Assembly: GCA_013153295.1 (NCBI GenBank) | Contig: JAADEV010000023.1 | Location: 1-10,944 of the forward strand | Length of the DNA stretch: 10,944 nt | Reading direction: 5' to 3' | Source: Aquificota bacterium | GTDB taxonomy: Bacteria > Aquificota > Aquificia > Aquificales > Hydrogenothermaceae | Program-made: the position numbers and the translations under genes | In this document: positions 5,716 to 10,944 of the stretch, one piece after another | Layout of the letters: each line of letters begins with the position of its first letter | Position numbering within the stretch: the stretch's first letter is position 1 | Notes under the pieces: generated by a model | Databases searched by the model: none | Told to the model about the DNA's origin: nothing | The model's input: only the letters and a program-made list of their open reading frames with translations

Positions 5716-6993
5716 TTAAGGCTTAACTATTACACATCTGTATCCTTTAGGTATGTATTCCTTCCATACCCTATATATATCCTGCTGGCTAACTGCCTCT
5801 ATAAGCTGTGGATACTTTTTATCCATCTCATAACCTACACCTAAAACCTCAAACTTTCCCAGATAGTATGACTGGCTTGCCCTTGTTTGGTGGGACAGTA
5901 GAAAGCTACCTATTATCTTTTCCTTGGCAGTTTGTATCTCCTCAGGGGATATACCCTTTTCCACACTACGGACTGTTTTTACAATACCTTCCAATGCTTT
6001 TTTTGTGTTGTCCGGTGAGGTTTCTATATAGGCAACATACCTGCCCATATTTTTGTTTGAAACAAGGAATGAACCTACTGCGTAAGCAAGTCCTTCCTCC
6101 TCCCTTAACCTTTGGAAAAGCCTTGATGTGAAACCGTCCCCTAATATGCCGTTTAACACCTTCATAGGGAAGTAATCCTCTGTGCCGAAAGGCGGTGCAT
6201 CATAACCTACAAGTATTGTTGCCTGCGCCCCTTCCCTGTGGAATGTTTTACACAGCTTACCTTTTATAGATGTGTAATACTCAGGTATTTGATAGTGGTG
6301 TTTTGGAATATCTGAAAAAACCTGTTTTATATACTTTTCAGCCTCACTGTAAGGCATATCACCTACAATAGATACAACAAACCTACCTGACTGTAAAAGC
6401 TGTTTCCACCTTTTTTTAAGGTCTTTTACAAAAACCTTACTAACCCCCTCCTCTGTCCCAAGTGGGGAATACTGGTAAGGCGTATCCTTGTATATTAACT
6501 TACGGAGGTTGTCAAAGGCGTAGGATATACCCTCTTCCCTTTTAGCCCTTATCTTTGAGATAACTGTCCTTTTTTCTATCTCCAGCCTATCCTCAGGGAA
6601 AACAGGGTTAAACAGAATATCCCTTATAATCTCCATTCCCTTTGCAAAATCCTGTGTCCGTAAGGCAAACTTAAGTATTGAATACTCCTCATCTGTTGAT
6701 GTGGAAATATAGCCACCGCTGTCCTCAAAATGGCTGTTTATCTCAAATGATGAGTAGTTTTTACTACCTTTAAGTAGCATTACCATTGTTAGGTTTGTTA
6801 AACCCTTTTTCTGTTTAGGGTCTTCTATGGAACCCCCCTTGATAAAGATACTACCTGCTATAATCCCCTCCCCTGATGTCTCTTTGTAAATTATTACAGC
6901 CCCGTTAGGTAAGATATGTTTTACCACCTTACTGCCCCCGAAAGAAAAAGATACCCAAAAAAGCAAAAAAATAATAGTAAGCCTGTAGCCCAT
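5716..6993 (-). CDS. M16-family peptidase homologue, non-catalytic subunit, exported
   Basis: A 425-aa two-lobe M16B (pitrilysin/processing-peptidase) protein with an N-terminal Sec signal (MGYRLTIIFLLFWVSFSFGG), so probably periplasmic. In active members the first lobe carries HxxEH within a GLAHFLEHMLFKGT-type segment; here it reads GLTNLTMVMLLKGS (64-77), replacing all three catalytic or zinc residues by Asn67, Met70 and Val71. The second lobe keeps the substrate-binding RLFQRLREEEGLAYAVGS (Arg291, Tyr304). This is the signature of the inactive partner in heterodimeric M16 enzymes, which pair with an HxxEH-bearing subunit, often its neighbour. No such partner is in this window. The ATG start has AAGGG six bases upstream. 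It heads the operon with speE and bpsA; a functional link to polyamines is not evident. Length is normal. Confidence 0.88.
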   Translation of the reverse strand: MGYRLTIIFLLFWVSFSFGGSKVVKHILPNGAVIIYKETSGEGIIAGSIFIKGGSIEDPKQKKGLTNLTMVMLLKGSKNYSSFEINSHFEDSGGYISTSTDEEYSILKFALRTQDFAKGMEIIRDILFNPVFPEDRLEIEKRTVISKIRAKREEGISYAFDNLRKLIYKDTPYQYSPLGTEEGVSKVFVKDLKKRWKQLLQSGRFVVSIVGDMPYSEAEKYIKQVFSDIPKHHYQIPEYYTSIKGKLCKTFHREGAQATILVGYDAPPFGTEDYFPMKVLNGILGDGFTSRLFQRLREEEGLAYAVGSFLVSNKNMGRYVAYIETSPDNTKKALEGIVKTVRSVEKGISPEEIQTAKEKIIGSFLLSHQTRASQSYYLGKFEVLGVGYEMDKKYPQLIEAVSQQDIYRVWKEYIPKGYRCVIVKP

Positions 6994-7010
6994 AATAAAC
7001 CCTTATTTTT

Positions 7011-7019
7011 TGTTATATT
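7011..7019 (+). promoter_or_regulatory. Possible extended -10 promoter of ffh-rpsP-khpA
   Basis: TGTTATATT is a TG-n-TATATT extended -10 (five of six to consensus) 41 bases before the ffh GTG; no clear -35. It coincides with the -10 proposed for the opposite strand, so the two divergent operons may compete for one RNA-polymerase site. Confidence 0.35.
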
Positions 7020-7039
7020 ATTTATTTTAAACCAAACAA
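7012..7039 (-). promoter_or_regulatory. Possible promoter of the M16-speE-bpsA operon
   Basis: On the minus strand, TTGTTT (7039-7034) and TATAAC (7017-7012) are 16 bases apart, with start expected near 7005 and a leader of about 12 nt that includes the AAGGG ribosome site. The -35 is weak and the region is AT-rich, so this is tentative. Confidence 0.35.
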
Positions 7040-7059
7040 CAGCTGAGAGGTGGTAAAAA

Positions 7060-8388
7060 GTGCTTGAGCTTTTAACAGAAAAATTTAGTTCTGTTGTTGA
7101 AAAACTAAAAAGGGCAAAAAGATTAGATGAAAAGACAGTTGAAGAAGCCCTTAAAGATATAAGAAGGGCTTTGTTAGAGGCTGATGTCCATATAGATGTT
7201 GTAAAACAGTTTATAAACGACCTAAAGGAAAAGTTAGTAGGACAGGAGGTTATAAAGGGGCTTGACGCAGGTGAAACAGTAATAAAGCTGATATACGATG
7301 AGCTACTGAACATACTCGGTGAAGAGACCACCCTTAACAAAAGTGAAAAGCCACCTACCATAATAATGCTTGTAGGTCTACAGGGAACAGGTAAAACCAC
7401 CACTGCCGGTAAACTGGCAAAATGGCTAAAATCAAAAGGATACAATGTTGGGGTTGTTTCCACAGATGTTAGGAGACCTGCCGCAGGTAGACAGCTTTGC
7501 ACCCTTGCAGAGAGTATAAATGTCCCCTGTTTCATAGATGAAGAGGAGAAAGACGCTGTAAAACTTACAGAAAAGGTAATAAAACAGGCGAAGGAAAAGG
7601 GGCTTTCCCATATAATCCTTGATACAGCAGGACGGCTACATATAGACGAAGAGTTAATGGAAGAGCTTGTAAAAATAAAAGAAAAGGTTAACCCTGCTGA
7701 GGTTCTGTATGTAGCCGACGCAATGCAAGGTCAAGACGCAATAAACACAGCTGAAGAGTTCCACAAAAGGTTAGGGCTTACAGGTGTAATCCTTACAAAG
7801 TTAGACGGTGATGCAAAAGGCGGTATAGCCCTATCTGTTAGAAAGGTTATAGGCGTTCCTATTAAGTTTATCGGTGTAGGGGAAAAGATAGAGGATTTTG
7901 AACAGTTCCACCCAGACAGAATAGCCCAGCGTATACTTGGGCTTGGGGATATACAAACACTTATAGAAAAGATGCAAACTGCCATAGATGAAGAAAAAGC
8001 CCAAAAGATGGCAAAAAAGGTTATGAATGCAGAATTTACCCTTGACGACCTGAAAGAGCAACTTATGATGATTAGAAACCTTGGACCCTTAGAGAATATT
8101 ATTAAAATGATACCCGGTTTAGGTTCACAGCTAAAGAATATAAAGATAGACGAAAAACAGCTTGTTAAAGTTGAGGCAATAATAAACTCTATGACACCTG
8201 AAGAAAGGGCAAATCCACATATAATAAACTCAAGTAGAAAAAGAAGGATAGCCAGAGGTAGCGGAACAACAATAGTTGATGTTAACAGGGTGTTAAAACA
8301 GTATAAAGAGATGAAAAAGATGATGAAAAAAATGAAAAAATCTGGTAAAATGAAACTTCCGTTTAATATGCCTAGATTTCCATTTTAA
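7060..8388 (+). CDS. ffh: Signal recognition particle protein Ffh (SRP54)
   Basis: GTPase subunit of the bacterial signal recognition particle: with the SRP RNA it binds hydrophobic signal sequences on ribosomes and, through FtsY, delivers them to the membrane translocon. The 442-aa protein shows the helical N domain (1-95), then the G domain with P-loop GLQGTGKT (106-113), DVRRPAA, DTAGR (188-192), TKLDGD (246-251) and GVGEK (272-276). The Met-rich M domain starts near 300 with LGPLENIIKMIPGLG and the RNA-binding RKRRIARGSG (393-402), and ends in a basic MKKMMKKMKK tail. P-loop Thr110 stands where many bacteria have Ser. The start is GTG with GAGAGGTGG upstream. Next is rpsP after 21 bases, as in the widespread ffh-rpsP-khpA order. 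The gene is complete. Confidence 0.98.
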   Translation: MLELLTEKFSSVVEKLKRAKRLDEKTVEEALKDIRRALLEADVHIDVVKQFINDLKEKLVGQEVIKGLDAGETVIKLIYDELLNILGEETTLNKSEKPPTIIMLVGLQGTGKTTTAGKLAKWLKSKGYNVGVVSTDVRRPAAGRQLCTLAESINVPCFIDEEEKDAVKLTEKVIKQAKEKGLSHIILDTAGRLHIDEELMEELVKIKEKVNPAEVLYVADAMQGQDAINTAEEFHKRLGLTGVILTKLDGDAKGGIALSVRKVIGVPIKFIGVGEKIEDFEQFHPDRIAQRILGLGDIQTLIEKMQTAIDEEKAQKMAKKVMNAEFTLDDLKEQLMMIRNLGPLENIIKMIPGLGSQLKNIKIDEKQLVKVEAIINSMTPEERANPHIINSSRKRRIARGSGTTIVDVNRVLKQYKEMKKMMKKMKKSGKMKLPFNMPRFPF

Positions 8389-8409
8389 AAACAAGGAGGT
8401 AGTAAGGGC

Positions 8410-8664
8410 TTGGTAAAGATAAGACTTTCAAGGGGCGGAAGGAAAAAACACCCAGTTTACAGAATGGTTGTAATGGACAGCAGGTCTCCAAGGGAGAGTA
8501 AGTATATAGATTATATAGGAACTTACGACCCCATTTTAAAAACTGGAAACATAAATGTGGAAAAGGCTAAAGAATGGATTTCCAAAGGAGCCCAACCTAC
8601 AGAAAGGGCTTTAAAAATACTAAAACAGTTTGGATTAGAAGAGCAAACAACAAAAACTGAATAA
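8410..8664 (+). CDS. rpsP: Small-subunit ribosomal protein bS16
   Basis: Early-assembling 30S protein that binds the 16S rRNA 5' and central domains. The 84 residues begin with the diagnostic VKIRLSRGGRKKHPVYRMVV and continue with DSRSPRESKYIDYIGTYDP, both strongly conserved in bS16; ILKTGNINVEKAKEWISKGAQPTERALKILK completes the fold in two stretches. The start is TTG; an AAGGAGGT Shine-Dalgarno lies nine bases upstream and the bS16 N-terminus fits immediately, so no other start is needed. It lies between ffh and khpA as in many bacteria, and is co-transcribed with both, since no promoter or terminator is seen between them. Confidence 0.98.
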   Translation: MVKIRLSRGGRKKHPVYRMVVMDSRSPRESKYIDYIGTYDPILKTGNINVEKAKEWISKGAQPTERALKILKQFGLEEQTTKTE

Positions 8665-8699
8665 CCTGTATCTGAAAACCAAAAACGGAGGGAAGACCG

Positions 8700-8939
8700 A
8701 TGAGCAAACTACAGGAGTTGGTAGAGTTTGTGGCAAAATCTCTAGTAGACCATCCTGACAAAGTGGAAGTTAAAGAGATTGAAGGGGAAAAAACCACCGT
8801 TATTGAGCTAAAGGTGGCACCTGAAGACCTTGGAAAGGTTATAGGAAGACAGGGTAGGACTGCTAGGGCGATAAGAACACTCCTTGCCGCTGTAGCCAGA
8901 AAACAGAACAAAAGGGCAGTATTAGAAATCTTAGAATAA
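8700..8939 (+). CDS. khpA: KH-domain RNA-binding protein KhpA
   Basis: A 79-aa single KH-domain protein of the KhpA/YlqC family. The GxxG RNA-binding loop is GRQG (49-52) in [16 protein letters not shown], flanked by the beta strands expected for a KH fold; the N-terminal helix [20 protein letters not shown] is typical. In Firmicutes KhpA pairs with KhpB and affects cell division and small-RNA function; in Aquificota its role is not known to me. The ATG has GGAGG about nine bases upstream. It follows rpsP by 35 bases. In many genomes rimM, trmD and rplS follow; here the operon ends at once in a strong terminator. Confidence 0.93.
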   Translation: MSKLQELVEFVAKSLVDHPDKVEVKEIEGEKTTVIELKVAPEDLGKVIGRQGRTARAIRTLLAAVARKQNKRAVLEILE

Positions 8940-8947
8940 CCATAAAT

Positions 8948-8974
8948 AGGGGGGAAGCCTATCCCCCTTTTTTT
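8948..8974 (+). terminator. Rho-independent terminator of ffh-rpsP-khpA
   Basis: Stem AGGGGG (8948-8953) and CCCCCT (8963-8968), loop GAAGCCTAT, then an uninterrupted T run to 8974. A competing smaller hairpin ATAGG/CCTAT is also possible. The T run overlaps the stop codon of the convergent prenyltransferase gene (8973-8975), so the two transcription units meet with no spare sequence. In the minus direction there is no good U tract. Confidence 0.85.
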
Positions 8975-9836
8975 ATTTAAGCCAAATATCCAGTATCACG
9001 AAAACCATATACAGGATACTAACATAGCCGTTTACTGTAAAAAATGCGGTGTTAATCTTTGATAAATCATTTTCTTTTATAAGGGTGTGTTCATAAATAA
9101 GGAAGCCTGCAAGGATAAAAAGCCCTATGAAGTATATATAACCTAAGTTTGCATATATACCTGTTAAAACCAAAAAGATAAATGTTAGTATATGGAAAAT
9201 CCTTGCAAACAGTAAAGCCTTTTTAACACCGAACTTTGCAGGGATAGAGTGTAAACCAACCTTCCTATCAAACTCTATATCCTGTAATGAATAAAAAATA
9301 TCAAACCCTGCCACCCAGAAAGCCATACCAAGCCCAAGGAAAACCATAGATATTTCAACAGTCCCCTTTAAGGCTACGCTTACAGCTATAGGAATAATAA
9401 AGTAAACTGCACCGAGTATTAAATGGACAAAGTTAGTCCACCGTTTCCCAAGGGGATAGATAATAAAAAGGAGTATGGCTACAGGTGAAAGGTAAAATGC
9501 AAGTTTGTTAAGCTGGTATGCGGAAAAAATAAGTAATCCTGATGATAAAATAGCTAAAAGTAATATCTCTCCAGCTTTTACAGTTCCCTTTACAGAAGCC
9601 CAGTTTTTACTACGGGGGTTTAACCTGTCAAATGGTAAATCAAAAAAACGGTTAAAGGACATTCCTGCCGTTCTCCCTGAAACCACAGCAACGATTATCC
9701 AAAACAGCTTATCCAGTGGAGGCAGTCCCTTTTCCAGTATAAAAACAGATGCTAATACAAAGGGTATCGCAAAAATTGTATGTTCAAACTTAATAAGATT
9801 TCCATACTCTTTCAGCTTGTTTATTATTCCTTTCAA
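8973..9836 (-). CDS. UbiA-family polyprenyltransferase, probably in menaquinone synthesis
   Basis: Membrane prenyltransferase of 287 aa with about eight or nine hydrophobic helices, attaching a polyprenyl chain to an aromatic quinone precursor. Both Mg-diphosphate aspartate motifs are present: NRFFDLPFDRLN (62-73, NxxxDxxxD) and QDIEFDRKVGLHSIPAKFG (185-203, DxxxD followed by the family's HSIPA segment). The N-terminal LIKFEHTIFAIPFVL is typical of the bacterial 4-hydroxybenzoate-type subgroup. Aquificota use menaquinone-type quinones and probably the futalosine route, so an MqnP-like role is the best inference; 4-hydroxybenzoate or another acceptor cannot be excluded. The start is TTG, overlapping the upstream HAD stop as TTGA, with AAGGTAGG six bases before it, so translation is coupled. 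The 3' end abuts the khpA terminator. Confidence 0.88.
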   Translation of the reverse strand: MKGIINKLKEYGNLIKFEHTIFAIPFVLASVFILEKGLPPLDKLFWIIVAVVSGRTAGMSFNRFFDLPFDRLNPRSKNWASVKGTVKAGEILLLAILSSGLLIFSAYQLNKLAFYLSPVAILLFIIYPLGKRWTNFVHLILGAVYFIIPIAVSVALKGTVEISMVFLGLGMAFWVAGFDIFYSLQDIEFDRKVGLHSIPAKFGVKKALLFARIFHILTFIFLVLTGIYANLGYIYFIGLFILAGFLIYEHTLIKENDLSKINTAFFTVNGYVSILYMVFVILDIWLK

Positions 9837-10627
9837 CTTAAGCCTACCTTTTCCATAAGTTGTTTTAGGTTTTCTACCTTTATATCTATAAAATCTTTAT
9901 CCTTTGCCTCTTCCATTGTATACTTCCCTGTGGAAACAAAGGCGGTTTTTAGCCCAAGTGATTTATATCCCTTTAAGTCCACATATATATCATCACTTAC
10001 CATCATTATTTTAGACTTATCCCCTATTCCTATCCTTTCAAAGGCAAGTCTGTTATACTCTTCTCCCATCTTCCCGAAATGTTTAAAATCCTGATTACAC
10101 TGGCAGGCATTTGCAAACATCTGGGCTACAGTCCCTACACCGGGAAATAAAAGTCCATCATCGTCCTTGGAGATAATATTTTTATTTAGGGCATACAGCT
10201 TTGCCCCATTTCTTTTTAATGATGTTGTTGCCACTTTTATCTTTTGGAAGTTTAGATTTTTATCCAGTCCTACCAAAACCCCGTCCACATCAGGGTTGTC
10301 TTTACAGACAAAACTTTTCTCTGTAAAAAATTCCCTAAGGGAGTTTGAACCTATAATGAATAAGGTTTTAATACCCTCCTTTGCCATTACATCTGGGGCT
10401 ACAACCAGTGGTGTTATGATTTCTGCAAGGGAGATGTTAAAGCCTTTTTCCTGTAGTTTTTGGACTATCTGCTGGGGGGTAAACCTTGAGTTGCTTGTGG
10501 CTATAAGGAAAGGTATCCCTTTTTCTTTTAAGGTATTTATAAACTCTACACCGTAAGGTATAGGGTTAAACTCCTCATCTTTAGTCAAAACCCCATCAAG
10601 GTCTATTAAAAAACCTTTAACCTCCAT
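9833..10627 (-). CDS. HAD-superfamily phosphatase, subclass IIA (NagD-like)
   Basis: Cytosolic HAD hydrolase of 264 aa. Motif I is LIDLDGVL (Asp9 nucleophile, Asp11 acid/base), motif II ATSNS (43-47), the motif-III Lys is in FGKMGEEYNRLAFERIG, and motif IV is MMVSDDIYVDLKGYKSLG with metal-binding Asp residues. The cap lies between motifs II and III, as in class IIA (NagD, p-nitrophenylphosphatase group). Such enzymes dephosphorylate small sugar phosphates or nucleotides; the substrate is not readable from sequence. A GTG at 10636 would add three residues, but the ATG at 10627 has an AGGTGG ribosome site at correct spacing and places DLDG near the N-terminus as usual. It overlaps the prenyltransferase gene by four bases, forming a two-gene operon behind a perfect TATAAT; no functional link is known. 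Confidence 0.88.
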   Translation of the reverse strand: MEVKGFLIDLDGVLTKDEEFNPIPYGVEFINTLKEKGIPFLIATSNSRFTPQQIVQKLQEKGFNISLAEIITPLVVAPDVMAKEGIKTLFIIGSNSLREFFTEKSFVCKDNPDVDGVLVGLDKNLNFQKIKVATTSLKRNGAKLYALNKNIISKDDDGLLFPGVGTVAQMFANACQCNQDFKHFGKMGEEYNRLAFERIGIGDKSKIMMVSDDIYVDLKGYKSLGLKTAFVSTGKYTMEEAKDKDFIDIKVENLKQLMEKVGLS

Positions 10628-10632
10628 AAAAA

Positions 10633-10638
10633 CCACCT
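10633..10638 (-). promoter_or_regulatory. Ribosome binding site supporting the HAD ATG start
   Basis: AGGTGG lies five bases before the ATG at 10627 and includes the alternative GTG codon (10636-10634), which favours the shorter protein. Confidence 0.5.
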
Positions 10639-10657
10639 ACAATTATTTGCTTGATAA

Positions 10658-10663
10658 ATTATA
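10658..10663 (-). promoter_or_regulatory. -10 element of the HAD-prenyltransferase operon
   Basis: Minus-strand TATAAT, a perfect -10, lies 30 bases upstream of the ATG at 10627. About 17-18 bases further up only a weak TTAATC is seen as -35, but the DNA beyond is very AT-rich and could act as an UP-like element. Confidence 0.5.
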
Positions 10664-10681
10664 GCAGTTAGAGGGGTAATT

Positions 10682-10712
10682 GATTAAATTTGAAAATTAA
10701 TTTTATCTAATC
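10682..10712. repeat. AT-rich imperfect inverted repeat upstream of the HAD operon
   Basis: GATTA (10682-10686) and TAATC (10708-10712) flank a perfect 12-base palindrome AAAATTAATTTT (10693-10704). It lies between the tRNA pair and the HAD promoter. The stem is too AT-rich to be a good RNA terminator in a thermophile; a protein site or simple AT-rich sequence is more likely. The rest of the 10664-10779 gap shows no gene. Confidence 0.25.
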
Positions 10713-10779
10713 TTAACAGTATTTAAATGGTTTAATAGAAATTTTTATATTGATGTTATAGATGTTGTAAAGTTTAAAG

Positions 10780-10852
10780 AGCGGGAGACGGGACTCGAAC
10801 CCGCGACCATCTGCTTGGAAGGCAGATGCTCTACCAGCTGAGCTACTCCCGC
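10780..10852 (-). tRNA. tRNA-Gly (anticodon TCC)
   Basis: The minus strand folds as a full cloverleaf: acceptor GCGGGAG/CTCCCGC, D arm GCTC-AGCTGGTA-GAGC, anticodon stem TCTGC/GCAGA with loop CTTCCAA (anticodon TCC, reads GGA/GGG), and T arm with loop TTCGAGT. The discriminator is U (10780), normal for glycine. CCA is not encoded; CTTT follows. It lies four bases after tRNA-Tyr and is surely cotranscribed with it. Confidence 0.97.
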
Positions 10853-10856
10853 AAAA

Positions 10857-10944
10857 TGGTGGAGGAGGCAGGATTTGAACCTGCGCAGGCATACGCCAGG
10901 AGATTTACAGTCTCCCGCCATTGGCCAGGCTAGGCGACTCCTCC
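10857..10944 (-). tRNA. tRNA-Tyr (anticodon GTA)
   Basis: The minus strand from 10944 gives acceptor GGAGGAG/CTCCTCC, anticodon stem GGAGA/TCTCC with loop CTGTAAA (anticodon GTA), a long class II variable arm (GGC-GTAT-GCC) and T arm GCAGG-TTCAAAT-CCTGC. The discriminator A is at 10860 and CCA is encoded (10859-10857). The 5' end coincides with the last base of the window, so the gene is complete but its promoter lies outside. Confidence 0.97.

Noticed and set aside
6921..7535. 204-aa minus-strand open frame
   Set aside because: Antisense to ffh and the start of the M16 gene; the Ser/Phe-rich composition is a typical shadow of the real coding strand.
10682..10712. Inverted repeat as a terminator of the tRNA transcript
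   Set aside because: The stem is almost entirely A-T with no clean U run after it on the minus strand; unlikely to terminate transcription at high temperature.
1..10944. CRISPR arrays, insertion sequences, phage or integrase genes, riboswitches
   Set aside because: No direct-repeat array, transposase or recombinase motif, terminal inverted repeats or long structured leader was seen; intergenic gaps are all short (longest about 150 bases).

Overview
The window reads as chromosomal DNA of a thermophilic member of the Aquificota, most likely a low-GC Hydrogenothermaceae-type organism (Persephonella/Sulfurihydrogenibium-like). The reasons are: a transporter that, compared from memory, is closely similar along its length to LeuT of Aquifex aeolicus; a branched-polyamine synthase (BpsA) of the kind found in thermophiles; AT-rich protein genes heavy in AGA/AGG and ATA codons beside tRNAs with GC-rich stems; and frequent TTG starts. 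The lineage call is an inference; no search was run.

Layout. (1) Bases 1-352 hold two outward-facing gene scraps: a minus-strand tail that may be a HipA-like toxin, interrupted at a 9-base A run, and a plus-strand tail of an XRE/HipB-type DNA-binding protein. They look like the remains of a toxin-antitoxin locus. (2) A minus-strand pair follows: the LeuT-type sodium symporter (449-1987) and, overlapping its 3' end, a 39-codon single-TM protein (349-468) that may be an accessory subunit. (3) A compact divergent promoter region (about 1988-2073) contains an inverted repeat between overlapping promoters. (4) A plus-strand operon carries a DUF1460 NlpC/P60-like protein, an atypical Fur-family regulator and TadA, and ends in a terminator whose loop contains the tadA stop. 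(5) A minus-strand operon (6993 to 3777) carries a non-catalytic M16 peptidase homologue, spermidine synthase SpeE and BpsA; the last two form a branched-polyamine module. (6) Divergent from it, ffh-rpsP-khpA on the plus strand forms the first part of the common SRP/ribosome cluster and is closed by a strong terminator. (7) A minus-strand pair carries a HAD-IIA phosphatase and a UbiA-family prenyltransferase with a 4-base overlap. (8) tRNA-Tyr(GTA) and tRNA-Gly(TCC) lie at the right edge on the minus strand.

Most of the window is housekeeping: translation (tadA, rpsP, khpA, tRNAs), membrane targeting (ffh), polyamines for thermal stability (speE, bpsA), probable quinone synthesis (UbiA-like) and amino-acid uptake (LeuT). 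I found no CRISPR array, insertion sequence or phage gene, and no clearly new multi-gene system. The points most worth a second look are the small membrane protein on the LeuT gene, the Fur-family protein without the usual regulatory metal ligands, the M16 subunit lacking its zinc motif, and the overlapping divergent promoters with a shared operator-like repeat.
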